A stretch of 64,000 nt of DNA, from positions 62,001 to 126,000 of the forward strand of contig JADJYX010000001.1 in assembly GCA_016719535.1 (NCBI GenBank), read 5' to 3'. Shown piece after piece: positions 33,231 to 44,126 of this stretch. The notes below the pieces were generated by a model. It was not told the DNA's origin, did not search any database, and worked only from the letters and a program-made list of their open reading frames with translations. The translations under genes were made by a program, and so were the position numbers. This DNA is from Rubrivivax sp. Lineage in GTDB: Bacteria > Pseudomonadota > Gammaproteobacteria > Burkholderiales > Burkholderiaceae_C. Position 1 is the stretch's first letter. The number at the start of each line of letters is the position of its first letter.

Positions 33231-33787
33231 CCGTTCCACAGCCGGATCCCCAGCGCCAGCACGAGCAGCGTGCACAGCGCCGCCACCAGGTCGTCGAGCA
33301 GGATGCCCGCGCCCTGCGCCCAGCCGATGGACGCACCGGGCTTCAGCTTGAAGCGGCGGTCGGCCCAGCCCACCGGCCCCGGCTTGGCGACGTCGAACCC
33401 GCGAAAGAGCGCAAAGGCCGCCAACTGGGCCCACCCGGGCGCCGGCGTCAGCAGCCAGAGCACGATCCAGAAGGCCACCACCTCGTCCCAGACGATGGCC
33501 GAGGGGTCGGCCACGCGCAGGTGCTGCGCGGTGCGTGTGCAGGCCCACCAGCCGACGGCCAGCGACAGCAAGATCAGCAGCGCCCAGCCCGCCGGCTGCA
33601 GCACGCGGTCCAGCACCAGGAAGGTCACCCAGGCCCACAACGTGCCCACGGTGCCCGGCGCCTTCGGCGACAGGCCGCTGCCGAAGCCGAGCGCGATCCA
33701 GCGCGCCGGATGGCCGGCCATGAAGCGCGCGCTGGCGCGGCGCGGCCCGTCGGGCAGGGGCTCGATCGAATCCACGGCGGCCGTCAT
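33227..33787 (-). CDS. pgpA: Phosphatidylglycerophosphatase A
   Basis: A 186-residue membrane phosphatase. The PgpA motifs are present: LGFGSGLSPKAPGTVGTLWA near the N-terminus, VWDEVVAFWIVLW, FALFRGFDVAKPGPVGWADR. It removes phosphate from PGP to give phosphatidylglycerol. The start at 33787 overlaps the thiL stop by four bases. Confidence 0.94.
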   Translation of the reverse strand: MTAAVDSIEPLPDGPRRASARFMAGHPARWIALGFGSGLSPKAPGTVGTLWAWVTFLVLDRVLQPAGWALLILLSLAVGWWACTRTAQHLRVADPSAIVWDEVVAFWIVLWLLTPAPGWAQLAAFALFRGFDVAKPGPVGWADRRFKLKPGASIGWAQGAGILLDDLVAALCTLLVLALGIRLWNG

Positions 33788-34734
33788 GCGAAGTGGTCGA
33801 AGCCGCGCGCCGGCAGCACCTGCTCGCGGCCGTCCTCGTCGACCGCGCACAGCCCCGGCTCGGCGGTGACGACGCCGATCGGCGTCACCGCCACGGCGGC
33901 GCGCGCGCCGGCCTCGCGCACCGCGGCCGCCCGCGAAGCGGGCGCGGTGAACAGCAGCTCGTAGTCGTCGCCGCCGCGCAGCAGGCATTCGTGCTGCAGC
34001 GGGCGCGGCTGCGCGGCCAGCACGGCACTGCACGGCAGCGCCGGCAGGTGCAGCCGCGCGCCCACGCGCGAGCGCCGCAGGATGTGGCCCAGGTCGCCCA
34101 GCAGGCCGTCGCTGACGTCGATCGCGCTGCTGGCCAGGCCGCGCAGCGCCAGGCCCAGGGCCACGCGCGGCTCGGGGCATTCCATCGCCAGGCGCACGGC
34201 CTCGAAATCGGGCGCGGCCAGCGCCACCTGGCCGCGAAAGACCTCGAGCGCCAGCCGCGCGTCGCCCAGCCGGCCGCTGATCCAGAGCTGGTCGCCCGGC
34301 CGCGCGCCGCTGCGCAGCAGCGCCTGCCCCGCGGGCACCTGGCCCATCACGGTGATGCACAGGTTCAGCGGCCCTGCGGTGGTGTCGCCGCCCACCAGCT
34401 CGATGCCGTGGCGGTCGGCGAGCGCGAACAGGCCCTGTGCCAGCGGCGCCACGAAGGCCTCGTCGGCGCGCGGCAGCGCCAGCGCCAGCGTGAAGGCCAG
34501 CGGCTCGGCGCCGCAGGCGGCGAGGTCGCTCAGGTTGACGGCCAGTGCCTTGTGGCCCAGGCGCGCCGGCGGCACGGTCGACAGGAAGTGGCGCCCCTCG
34601 ACCAGCATGTCGCTCGACACCGCCAGCTGCTGGCCGGCGGCCACCGTGAAGAGCGCGCAGTCGTCGCCCGGGCCGAGCGCGGCGCGCGGCGTCGGGCGCA
34701 CGAAATGGCGCTCGATCAGTTCGAACTCGCCCAT
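33784..34734 (-). CDS. thiL: Thiamine-monophosphate kinase
   Basis: A 316-residue ThiL: MGEFELIERHFVRPTPRAAL, GPGDDCALF, SDMLVEGRHFLS, LVGGDTTAGPLN, and SSAIDVSDGLLGDLGH. It phosphorylates TMP to thiamine pyrophosphate. ATG 34734 is preferred over an in-frame GTG one codon upstream. It is the first gene of thiL-pgpA-pncC, and begins 10 bases downstream of the response regulator stop on the same strand. Confidence 0.95.
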   Translation of the reverse strand: MGEFELIERHFVRPTPRAALGPGDDCALFTVAAGQQLAVSSDMLVEGRHFLSTVPPARLGHKALAVNLSDLAACGAEPLAFTLALALPRADEAFVAPLAQGLFALADRHGIELVGGDTTAGPLNLCITVMGQVPAGQALLRSGARPGDQLWISGRLGDARLALEVFRGQVALAAPDFEAVRLAMECPEPRVALGLALRGLASSAIDVSDGLLGDLGHILRRSRVGARLHLPALPCSAVLAAQPRPLQHECLLRGGDDYELLFTAPASRAAAVREAGARAAVAVTPIGVVTAEPGLCAVDEDGREQVLPARGFDHFA

Positions 34735-34744
34735 CACGCGTCCA

Positions 34745-35410
34745 TCACGCGCGGCCGTCCCGCAGCTTGTTGGCCAGCTCGACGGCCGACTTGACGTTCA
34801 TCTTTTCGAAGACGCGTGCGCGATGGACCTCGACCGTGCGCACGCTGATCGACAGCTGGTCGGCGATCAGCTTGTTGGGCCGCCCTTCGATGACGAGCTG
34901 CATGACCTCGCGCTCGCGCTCGGTCAGCTCGGCCAGTGCGCGGCCGGCGCTGGCCTGCTGGCGGCGCTGCAGCACGGCCTGCGCGCTGAGCTGCAGCGCC
35001 TGCTCGATGCGGTCGACAAGGGCGTTGTTGGAGAACGGCTTTTCGACGAAGTCGAAGGCGCCGCGCTTGACCGCGGCCACCGCGGTCGGCACGTCGCCAT
35101 GGCCGGTGAGGAAGAGGACGGGCAGCACCGGCAGCAGCCCCTGCTCGGCCAGGCGCTCGAACAGCACCAGGCCGCTGGTGCCGGGCATGCGCACGTCCAG
35201 CACCAGGCAGGCCGGCGATGTGGGCCAGGGCGACGCGCCGTCGGCCAGCCGCGGCGCCAGCCAGGCCTCGAAGGCCTCGGCGCTGGCAAAGCCTTCCGAC
35301 AGCAGCCGCCGCGACCGCAGCAGCCAGGCCAGCGCATCGCGCACCACGTCCTCGTCGTCCACCAGGTAGACGACCGGCAGGCCGAGGGACGGGTCGAGGG
35401 CGAGGCTCAT
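34745..35410 (-). CDS. FixJ/DctR-type response regulator
   Basis: A 221-residue two-domain regulator. The receiver domain has acidic residues VDDED, the phosphoacceptor in LVLDVRMPGTSG, the switch residue in LFLTGHGD and Lys in DFVEKPF. The C-terminal LuxR-type HTH is LTEREREVMQLVIEGRPNKL, followed by SVRTVEVHRARVFEKM. The start overlaps the histidine kinase stop by four bases, so the two are a cognate pair. The closest functional models are FixJ and DctR. Confidence 0.92.
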   Translation of the reverse strand: MSLALDPSLGLPVVYLVDDEDVVRDALAWLLRSRRLLSEGFASAEAFEAWLAPRLADGASPWPTSPACLVLDVRMPGTSGLVLFERLAEQGLLPVLPVLFLTGHGDVPTAVAAVKRGAFDFVEKPFSNNALVDRIEQALQLSAQAVLQRRQQASAGRALAELTEREREVMQLVIEGRPNKLIADQLSISVRTVEVHRARVFEKMNVKSAVELANKLRDGRA

Positions 35411-37437
35411 GCAGCGGGCGGTGCGGTCTGCCTCGATTCTGCCTGCCGGGGCGCCGGCAGCGTGAAGCGGAATTCGGTGCCGTGCGGCGGCGCGGTGCCG
35501 AAGTCGAGCGCGCCGCCATGCTGCTCGATCACCGTGCGGCACAGGCTCAGGCCCAGGCCCATGCCCTCGGCACGGGTGGTGAAGAAGGGCGTGAAGAGCC
35601 TGGCCGCCACCTCGGGGGCGATGCCGGGGCCGCGGTCGATGACGCCGAAGGTGACCCACTGCGGGTGCGTCTGGCGCACGCGCAGCGTCAGCACGCGCTC
35701 GTCCAGCGGCGTGTCGGCTTCCATCGCCTGGATGCCGTTGCGCGACAGGTTCAGCAGCACCTGCTCGAGCAGGGTGCGGTCGCACAGCACGCGCGGCGGC
35801 TTCGGCGGCAGGTCGACCTCGATGCGCGTGCCGCTCTTGCGCGCCTGCAGCCGCACGAGCGGCAGCACGCCCTCGATCAGCAGGTCGGTGCCGATCACCT
35901 CGCGCTGCTGCTCGCGCCGGCGCACGAAGCTGTGCACGCTCTTGATGATGCGGCCGGCGCGCTCGGCCTGCTCGGCGATCCTTTCCAGGGCCTGGCGCAG
36001 CATCGGCACGGCGCCCTGCGGGTCGGGCTCGTCCAGCAGGTTGAGCGAGCCGGTGGCGTAGCTGGCGATGGCGGCCAGCGGCTGGTTGAGCTCGTGGCTC
36101 ATCAGCGAGGCCATCTCGCCCACCGTGGCCAGCCGCGCGCTGGCCTGCAGCCGCTCCTGCTGCTGGCGCGACAGCTCCTCCATGCTGCGCTGCGCGCTGA
36201 CGTCGAGCACGGTGCTCATCCAGCCGGTGTGCCGGCCCTGCGGGTCACGCAGCGGCGCCTCGTAGATCATGACCGGGAAGCGCTCGCCGTTCCTGCGCAT
36301 GAAGACGGTCTCGAAACCCTGGCGCTGCTGTTCGGTCAGCACCGACTCGCGACGCGATTCCTGGCGCTGCCGGTACTGTTCGACGAACTCCGGCGGCCAG
36401 TAGGGCGGCACCGGCGTGTGCAGTTCCTCGGGGCTGAAACCGACCATCGCGCAGAAGGCGGGGTTGGCGTAGGTGACCTCGCCGTCGAGGTTGCGCGCGC
36501 GCAGGCCGGTGATCAGCGAGTTTTCCATCGCCTGGCGCAGCGACAGCGCCTCGGCGAGCGCGCGTTCGGCTTCGGCGCGGCGGCGCACGTCGCGCGCCAG
36601 CAGCAGCACCACCGCGAAGAGCGCGATCGACAGCCCCAGCACCAGCGCCAGCGTCAGGTTGGGGATCAGGCTGGGACGGCCGGCGGCGCTGTCCACGCGC
36701 AGGCGCAGCGAGGTGCCCGGCAGGTCGACCAGGCGTTCGGCGACGAAGACGCCGGCGCCGCGTGGACCGCCGGCACGCGCCAGGCGGGCGCCGTCGCCTT
36801 CGACGACCGAGATCTCGGTGCGCCGCATCTGCTGCGGCGTCATCACCTCGTCGAGCAACGGCGCCAGCCCGAAGCTGCCGACGACGAAGCCGTCGTCGCG
36901 CCCCGCGCGCAGGACCGGGATGCACAGGTCGACGACCTCGGCGCCGCGGCCGTCGGCCATCGGCACGAAGAAGCTGCGCGAGAACAGCGGCGCCGACTGC
37001 CGCCGCGCGGCGGCGCAGGCGACCTCGGTATCGACGCTGAGGTCGCCGCGCGCCATGCGCGCGAACAGCGGCGGGCCGGTGGGCGTATCGGCGAAGGCGG
37101 CGACCTGCAGTGCCGCGTCGCGACGCTCGACGCGCAGCAGCTCGGGGCGGCGACGCATCAGCTCGACGGCTGCGGCGCTCCAGGCGGCGTCTTCGGCACC
37201 CGACCATGCCAGCAACTGCAGCTGCTGCATGACCTGCAGCAACTCGCGCCGCATCTGCACCGCGGCCTCGGCGCCGACGGTCTCGATCTCGTCCTGGCTG
37301 CGGCTGGCCTCGTAGTTGACCGTCAGCGCCACCAGCAGGCTCTGCGCCACCACCAGCAGGCCCACCAGCAACGCCCACAGCGCCGGGCGGCGCAGCCCGC
37401 GTCGGGCCGGTGGCGAGGGGGGGTCGGGGGCGTTCAT
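35407..37437 (-). CDS. PAS-containing sensor histidine kinase
   Basis: A 676-residue kinase. Transmembrane helix 1 is at about residues 18-40; a 225-residue periplasmic sensor region follows; helix 2 is LALVLGLSIALFAVVLLLA. A PAS/PAC domain contains NPAFCAMVGFSPEELH. The phosphoacceptor His is in LMSHELNQPLAAIASY, the DctB/FixL-type H-box; the ATP-binding N and G boxes are NLSRNGIQAME, IDRGPGI and GLGLSLCRTVIEQHGG. The periplasmic domain suggests an extracellular small-molecule signal; the divergent malic enzyme gene makes a C4-dicarboxylate plausible but unproven. Confidence 0.92.
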   Translation of the reverse strand: MNAPDPPSPPARRGLRRPALWALLVGLLVVAQSLLVALTVNYEASRSQDEIETVGAEAAVQMRRELLQVMQQLQLLAWSGAEDAAWSAAAVELMRRRPELLRVERRDAALQVAAFADTPTGPPLFARMARGDLSVDTEVACAAARRQSAPLFSRSFFVPMADGRGAEVVDLCIPVLRAGRDDGFVVGSFGLAPLLDEVMTPQQMRRTEISVVEGDGARLARAGGPRGAGVFVAERLVDLPGTSLRLRVDSAAGRPSLIPNLTLALVLGLSIALFAVVLLLARDVRRRAEAERALAEALSLRQAMENSLITGLRARNLDGEVTYANPAFCAMVGFSPEELHTPVPPYWPPEFVEQYRQRQESRRESVLTEQQRQGFETVFMRRNGERFPVMIYEAPLRDPQGRHTGWMSTVLDVSAQRSMEELSRQQQERLQASARLATVGEMASLMSHELNQPLAAIASYATGSLNLLDEPDPQGAVPMLRQALERIAEQAERAGRIIKSVHSFVRRREQQREVIGTDLLIEGVLPLVRLQARKSGTRIEVDLPPKPPRVLCDRTLLEQVLLNLSRNGIQAMEADTPLDERVLTLRVRQTHPQWVTFGVIDRGPGIAPEVAARLFTPFFTTRAEGMGLGLSLCRTVIEQHGGALDFGTAPPHGTEFRFTLPAPRQAESRQTAPPAA

Positions 37438-37543
37438 CGGTGGGGCGGCCGGTTCGGCCGCAGTATTGGCTGCGCCGCGGTCAGGGCCGCTACGCAGTTT
37501 TCCGCATGAGTGCCCGGCCGCACCCGGGGCAGACTCGCGCACC

Positions 37544-37549
37544 TAGAAT
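37544..37549 (+). promoter_or_regulatory. -10-like TAGAAT before maeB
   Basis: TAGAAT within CTAGAATCC, 26 bases upstream of the maeB ATG and followed by a good GCAGGAGA ribosome-binding site. It lies in the 137-base divergent region shared with the histidine kinase. No clear -35. Confidence 0.4.
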
Positions 37550-37574
37550 CCGCGACCCGCCGCAGGAGACCGAG

Positions 37575-39893
<2,319 letters not shown>

Positions 39894-40131
39894 ATACCCC
39901 GCCCGTCTCCGCTTGGGGGATCAGGCCAAGCGGCCACGCTACCGTTGCCCGAGATACCCCCAGCCGCACCCAAACCCTGGCGGGAGATCTGGATACAAGG
40001 AGGGATGGCGAGGCTTTCGGAGTAAGCGGGCGCTCACAAATCCCCCGCCTCGGGTGCCCGTTTTTTGGGCATCGGCTTGAGTTTCCGGGGGGGCTCCGGT
40101 ACCATCGCGCCTTCGCTTTCAGGGTTCTCCC
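39894..40131. other. Intergenic region after maeB with inverted repeats
   Basis: No protein-like frame. CCGCTTGG and CCAAGCGG (39909-39933) form an 8-bp inverted repeat with a 9-base loop; AGATACCCC occurs twice (about 39893 and 39959). The region ends in an intrinsic terminator at 40027-40066, then the barnase leader. A structured 3' UTR or small RNA is possible but no known family was recognised. Confidence 0.4.
40027..40066 (+). terminator. Intrinsic terminator downstream of maeB
   Basis: CGGGCGCTC pairs with GGGTGCCCG (nine pairs including two G-U) across a 16-base loop, followed directly by TTTTTT. Confidence 0.75.
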
Positions 40132-40542
40132 GTGTCTGCCACCGGATCGGCCTCTTGGGGGTCAACGCTTCGCAAGTTAGGGCTCGCTTTCGCAGTCGCC
40201 GCTTGCTGGGCGCCGGTGTCGGGTTTGCAGGCCAAACCGTCCAGCGTCGATTCGGTCCCTGTGCCCTTGTCGTCGTTGCCGGTCGAGGCGCAGCGCACGG
40301 CCGAACTGATCCGCAGCGGCGGCCCCTTCCCCTACACCAAGGACGGCACCGTCTTCTTCAACCGCGAGCGTCTGCTGCCGCCGCAGCGCAGGGGCTGGTA
40401 TCGCGAGTACACGGTGAAGACGCCGCGCGCGAAAAACCGGGGGGCGCGCCGCATCGTCTGTGGCGGTGCGCGTCCGACCGAACCCGAAGCCTGTTATTAC
40501 ACCGCCGACCATTACGCGAGCTTCACCCGCATCGCGCCATGA
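40132..40542 (+). CDS. Barnase-like exported guanyl ribonuclease
   Basis: A 136-residue protein with a signal peptide (LRKLGLAFAVAACWAPVSG). The mature part has the microbial ribonuclease N1/barnase pattern: FPYTKDGTVFFNRERLLP, the catalytic Glu in WYREYTV, Arg in KNRGARRIVCGG and His in YYTADHYASF. It would cleave RNA at G. The GTG start at 40132 is the only one giving a full signal. The barstar-like inhibitor is encoded next, and a 12-codon frame (40539-40577) overlaps its stop. Confidence 0.88.
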   Translation: MSATGSASWGSTLRKLGLAFAVAACWAPVSGLQAKPSSVDSVPVPLSSLPVEAQRTAELIRSGGPFPYTKDGTVFFNRERLLPPQRRGWYREYTVKTPRAKNRGARRIVCGGARPTEPEACYYTADHYASFTRIAP

Positions 40543-40598
40543 GCGGCACCGTCCTCATCCTCGAGATTCTTGTCTGACACCCCAGGAGGCACGCGACC

Positions 40599-40994
40599 AT
40601 GCAGTTGCAGACCGTCCGACCCAATATCGTGCAGGCCATCCGGGCCTACCGCGTCGACGACCTGATGAAGGCCGCCGGCGACGCGGGGCAGCACTTCCTG
40701 TACGCCAACCTGTCGCAGGCGCAGTCCAAGCAGGACGTGCTCGAGCAGATCGCCACGGCATTCACCTTTCCGGTGCACTTCGGCAAGAACCTCGACGCGC
40801 TTTACGACTGCATGACCGACCTCGTGCACAAGGCCGGGCAGCAGCCGGGCTTCGTCGTCGTGCTCGAGCAGTTGCCCGACAACCCCCGCTTCGACCGCGA
40901 GGCGCGCGAGCAGTTGCTCGACGTCTTCCGCGATGCCGCCGATTTCTGGGGTGAACGGCGGATACCGTTCCGATGTTTCTATTCTTTTCAGTAG
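40599..40994 (+). CDS. Barstar-family ribonuclease inhibitor
   Basis: A 131-residue protein with the barstar fold: FPVHFGKNLDALYDCMTDLV is the diagnostic inhibitory helix, and the C-terminus RFDREAREQLLDVFRDAADF continues the family. It inhibits the barnase-like nuclease encoded upstream before export. AGGAGG lies ten bases before ATG 40599. The N-terminal 50 residues (IVQAIRAYRVDDLMKAAGDA) are longer than in Bacillus barstar. Confidence 0.9.
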   Translation: MQLQTVRPNIVQAIRAYRVDDLMKAAGDAGQHFLYANLSQAQSKQDVLEQIATAFTFPVHFGKNLDALYDCMTDLVHKAGQQPGFVVVLEQLPDNPRFDREAREQLLDVFRDAADFWGERRIPFRCFYSFQ

Positions 40995-41036
40995 CCCGCT
41001 CCCAGGAAATCGGGTCATGGGAGCGGGCTGCTGAAA
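40986..41036. repeat. Long hairpin overlapping the barstar stop
   Basis: A 19-bp stem (cores AGCCCGCTCCCA and TGGGAGCGGGCT, extended by TTTCAGT/GCTGAAA with one G-U pair) with a 13-base loop. It includes the last barstar codons. There is no T-tract after it, so it is more like an mRNA 3' stabiliser or extragenic repeat than a classical terminator. Confidence 0.6.
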
Positions 41037-41204
41037 CGGCCCAAGCCAATACCACCAGCGCGGTGGCCAAACCGGCTGCCAAGGTGGCGGTGCCGAAGAA
41101 CGGCACCAACCCCAATTTCGGCATGAACATGCCGATGATGTGCAGCGCCTTCGACACCTCGATGTGGCTGAACGCGGCGTGAGGACGCCGCCCCCGGGGG
41201 GGCT

Positions 41205-41315
41205 GAGCAGCGACGCGGAACAGTCCCTGCGGACTGTTCCGCGCCTGCGAGGGCCATCCGGCCTGCAGGCCGGATGGCACCGCCGGTGGACCGGCGAAGC
41301 CGGATCCACGGCGGT
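41205..41315. repeat. Cluster of three consecutive hairpins
   Basis: Hairpin 1: CGCGGAACAGTCC / GGACTGTTCCGCG (13-bp perfect stem, CTGC loop, 41214-41243). Hairpin 2: GCCATCCGGCC-TGCA-GGCCGGATGGC (perfect palindrome, 41253-41278). Hairpin 3: ACCGCC...GGCGGT with an inner CCGGC-GAA-GCCGG (41279-41315). They fill the gap before the DUF3047 gene and resemble extragenic repeats seen in Burkholderiales. Confidence 0.7.
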
Positions 41316-41321
41316 CGCTTG

Positions 41322-42008
41322 ATGGTCGGCAGGCTTGGCCGCCGTGCCTTTCTGGCCGGCGCGCCCGTCGCTCTGGCCGGCTGTGCCTCGGGGCCCGGCG
41401 AGCACGGTCCCGACTGGCATGAAGTCCGCCTGCCGGGCAAGGCGCTGACGCGCTACCAGTGGGAGCACAAGGACGGCCGCCGCGCGCTGGCGGCGCAGGC
41501 GCAGGCGTCGGCCAGCATGTGGCGGCGGCGGTTCGACGTGCCGCCGGCAGGCATCGGCGAGGTGGGTTTCTCCTGGTGGGTCGACCAGCTGATCGACGGC
41601 GCCAGCGTTGCCCACGCCGAGCGCGAGGACGCACCGGCACGCGTGCTGTTCGGCTTCGGCGGCGACCGCGCACGGCTGCCCCGACGCACGCGCATGATGT
41701 TCGAGCTGGCGCAGGCGCTGACCGGCGAGGAGCCGCCCTTCGCGACCCTGATGTATGTCTGGGAAGCCGAGGCACCGCTGGAGTCGGTGGTGATCAACCC
41801 GCGCACCGACCGCGTGCGCAAGATCGTCGTCGACAGCGGGCGTGGCGAACTCGGCCGCTGGCGTGACCACCGGCGCCACCTGGTGCGGGATTTCCGCCGC
41901 GCCTTCGGCGAGGACCCGGGTCCGCTGCAGTCGGTGGCGCTGATGACCGATGCCGACAACATGGGCGCGAGCGCGCGCGCCTGGTACGGCCCGGTGCGCT
42001 TCTACTGA
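41322..42008 (+). CDS. DUF3047 exported protein
   Basis: A 228-residue protein with a Tat-like/lipoprotein signal (GRRAFLAGAPVALAGC). The mature domain matches DUF3047: WHEVRLPGKALTRYQWEHKD, ASASMWRRRFDVPP, VGFSWWVDQLIDGASVAHA, ATLMYVWEAEAPLESVV and VALMTDADNMGASARAWYG. Function unknown; the Trp-rich strands suggest carbohydrate or lipid contact. It converges on rsmA, overlapping it by seven bases at the 3' end. Confidence 0.85.
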   Translation: MVGRLGRRAFLAGAPVALAGCASGPGEHGPDWHEVRLPGKALTRYQWEHKDGRRALAAQAQASASMWRRRFDVPPAGIGEVGFSWWVDQLIDGASVAHAEREDAPARVLFGFGGDRARLPRRTRMMFELAQALTGEEPPFATLMYVWEAEAPLESVVINPRTDRVRKIVVDSGRGELGRWRDHRRHLVRDFRRAFGEDPGPLQSVALMTDADNMGASARAWYGPVRFY

Positions 42009-42784
42009 CCGGCCTGCTCGCCGGTGGCCGCGACGCGACGCGTCAGCGCCAGGTATTCGGCCACCGGCACCTCCTCGGCGCGGCGCTGGGTGTCGAAACC
42101 TTCGGCGGCGCCGCGCGCCTCGAGCCAGCGGCCCAGCGTGTGGCGCAGCAGCTTGCGCCGCTGCGAGAAGGCCACCATCACCAGCTCCGACAGCAGCCGC
42201 CCGTCGATGGCTGCTGCCTCGGCATGCGGGGTCATGCGCACCACCGCAGAGTCGACGCGCGGCGGTGGGTCGAAGGCCCCGGGCGGCACGTCGAGCACCG
42301 ATTCCATGTCGTAGCGCCACTGCAGCATCACGCTCAGGCGCCCGTAGTCCTTGTGCCCCGGGCTTGCCACCATGCGGTCGACGACCTCCTTCTGCAGCAT
42401 GAAATGCTGGTCGCGCACGCGGCCGGCCAGCGGCAGCAGGTGGAAGAGGATGGGCGACGAGATGTTGTAGGGCAGGTTGCCGGCCACGCGCAGCGGCGCG
42501 CCCGTCGCGTCGGCCAGGGCGGCGAAGTCCACCGTCAGCACGTCGGCTTCGATGACCTGCACGCGGCCGTCGCGCCGCCAGCGCGCCGCCAGGTCGCGGT
42601 CGAGCTCGATCACGGTGAGCCGGGCGCCGCGCGCCAGCAGCGCCTCGGTCAGTGCGCCCAGGCCGGGGCCGATCTCGATCAGCGGCTCGCCCGCGCGCGG
42701 GTCGATGGCATCGACGATGGCTTCGATGACCGCAGCGTCGACCAGGAAGTGCTGGCCGAAGCGCTTGCGCGGGATGTGCTTCAT
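42002..42784 (-). CDS. rsmA: 16S rRNA dimethyladenosine transferase
   Basis: A 260-residue KsgA/RsmA: MKHIPRKRFGQHFLVDAAVI, the SAM-binding LIEIGPGLGALTEALLARGA, and the catalytic NLPYN in VAGNLPYNISSP. It dimethylates two adjacent adenines in 16S helix 45. The start at 42784 gives the family-standard N-terminus. It is the last gene of lptD-surA-rsmA; pdxA, which sits between surA and ksgA in Escherichia coli, is missing. Confidence 0.96.
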   Translation of the reverse strand: MKHIPRKRFGQHFLVDAAVIEAIVDAIDPRAGEPLIEIGPGLGALTEALLARGARLTVIELDRDLAARWRRDGRVQVIEADVLTVDFAALADATGAPLRVAGNLPYNISSPILFHLLPLAGRVRDQHFMLQKEVVDRMVASPGHKDYGRLSVMLQWRYDMESVLDVPPGAFDPPPRVDSAVVRMTPHAEAAAIDGRLLSELVMVAFSQRRKLLRHTLGRWLEARGAAEGFDTQRRAEEVPVAEYLALTRRVAATGEQAGQ

Positions 42785-42800
42785 CCGCCGCGAGTGCCCG

Positions 42801-44126
42801 TCACAGCGGGGGTTCTCGCATCTCCACGTAGGCGCGCGCGCGCAGGTCGCGCGCCCATTCGGCATAGGCCTCGTCGAATTTCTGCTCGCGCAGCTGGGCG
42901 CGCGCCTGCTCGCGCAGCTGCTTGGTCTCGAGCGCGACCTCGCGCCGCTCCAGCACCTGGATCAGGTGCACGCCGAAACGGCTGACCACCGGCGCCGAGA
43001 TGCCGCCCAGCGGCAGCCGGTTCATCGCCTCCTCGAATTCGGGCACGAACTGGCCCGGGCCGGCCCAGCCGAGTTCGCCCCCGTTGGCGGCGCTGCCGTC
43101 GTCGGACACCTGGCGCGCGGCGTCGTCGAAGCTGCGGCTGCCGGCCTCGATCCGGCGCCGCAGTTCGTCGAGGCGGCGCGAGGCGGCCTCGGCCGACAGC
43201 TGCTGCGAGGTGCGCAGCAGGATGTGGCGGGCGCGGGTCTGCGCCACGCGCAGTGCCGCGCCCTCGCGCTTCTCGACCAGCTTCAGCACGTGGAAGCCGG
43301 CGCCGCTGCTGACCAGCGCGGGCGCCACCTCGCCGGCGGCCAGCGGCCGCACGGCGTCGACGAAGAGGTCGGGCAGACGCGAGGCGCGGCGCAGGCCGAT
43401 CTCGCCGCCCTTGTCGCGGTTGCCGTCCTCGGACAGCTCGCGCGCCACGGCGGCGAAGGCCTCGCCGCCGCGCACGCGCGCCAGCGCCGCTTCCGCGCGC
43501 GCGCGGCGCGCCTCGCGCTCGGCGGCGCTGGCACCCTCGGGCACGGTGACGAGGATCTGTGCGATGTTGAGCTCGGCGTCGGCCTGTGCCGCCGCGCGCT
43601 GCTGGTCGACGAGGCGGTCGATCTCGAGGTCGGTGATGCGGATGCGCTGGTAGACCTCGCGCTCGCGGATGCGCTCGACCAGCATCTGGTCGCGCAGGTT
43701 GGCGCGAAAGCGCGCGTAGTCGATGCCGTCCTGGCGCAGCCGCTCGCGCAGCTGGTCGAGCGTGAGCTGGTTCTGCTGCGCGATGCTCTGCACCGCGCGG
43801 TCGAGATCGGCGTCGTCGATGCGCACGCCCGAATCGCGCGCGTGGGTGACGATCACGCGCTCCTCGATCAAGGCATCGAGCGCCTGGCGCTGCAGTTCGT
43901 CGCCGGCAGGCAGCCGGGCGCCGGGGCGCTGGCTGACGTCCTGACGGGCACGCTCGATGCGGCGCTCGACCTCGCCGGCGGTGACCAGCTCCTGGTTGAT
44001 GACGGCGACGATGTAGTCGCCGTTGCGCACGGCCGGCCGCAACTGGGCGGCGGCGGGCAGCGCGAGGCAGGTGGCCAGCACCGCGGCCGTGGCCGTGACG
44101 CGCCAGCGGGGCATGAAGTCAGTCAT
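42801..44126 (-). CDS. surA: Periplasmic chaperone and peptidyl-prolyl isomerase SurA
   Basis: A 441-residue exported protein with a signal (AAVLATCLALPAAAQ), an N-terminal SurA domain (YIVAVINQELVTAGEVERRI), and two parvulin domains (LNIAQILVTVPEGAS...GGEIGLRRASRLP; TRARHILLRTSQQL...NGGELGWAGPGQFVPEFEEA). It escorts outer-membrane proteins to the BAM complex. The gene overlaps lptD by eight bases. Confidence 0.95.
   Translation of the reverse strand: MTDFMPRWRVTATAAVLATCLALPAAAQLRPAVRNGDYIVAVINQELVTAGEVERRIERARQDVSQRPGARLPAGDELQRQALDALIEERVIVTHARDSGVRIDDADLDRAVQSIAQQNQLTLDQLRERLRQDGIDYARFRANLRDQMLVERIREREVYQRIRITDLEIDRLVDQQRAAAQADAELNIAQILVTVPEGASAAEREARRARAEAALARVRGGEAFAAVARELSEDGNRDKGGEIGLRRASRLPDLFVDAVRPLAAGEVAPALVSSGAGFHVLKLVEKREGAALRVAQTRARHILLRTSQQLSAEAASRRLDELRRRIEAGSRSFDDAARQVSDDGSAANGGELGWAGPGQFVPEFEEAMNRLPLGGISAPVVSRFGVHLIQVLERREVALETKQLREQARAQLREQKFDEAYAEWARDLRARAYVEMREPPL

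Noticed and set aside
40973..41182. Small plus-strand frame after barstar, and a hydrophobic minus-strand frame over the same bases
   Set aside because: The plus frame is low-complexity; the minus frame contains a plausible transmembrane stretch but no start signal, and it continues through barstar antisense. Not supported as a gene.
41205..41315. attC-like integron site
   Set aside because: No integron integrase and no R'/R'' core sites; the hairpins are symmetric palindromes.
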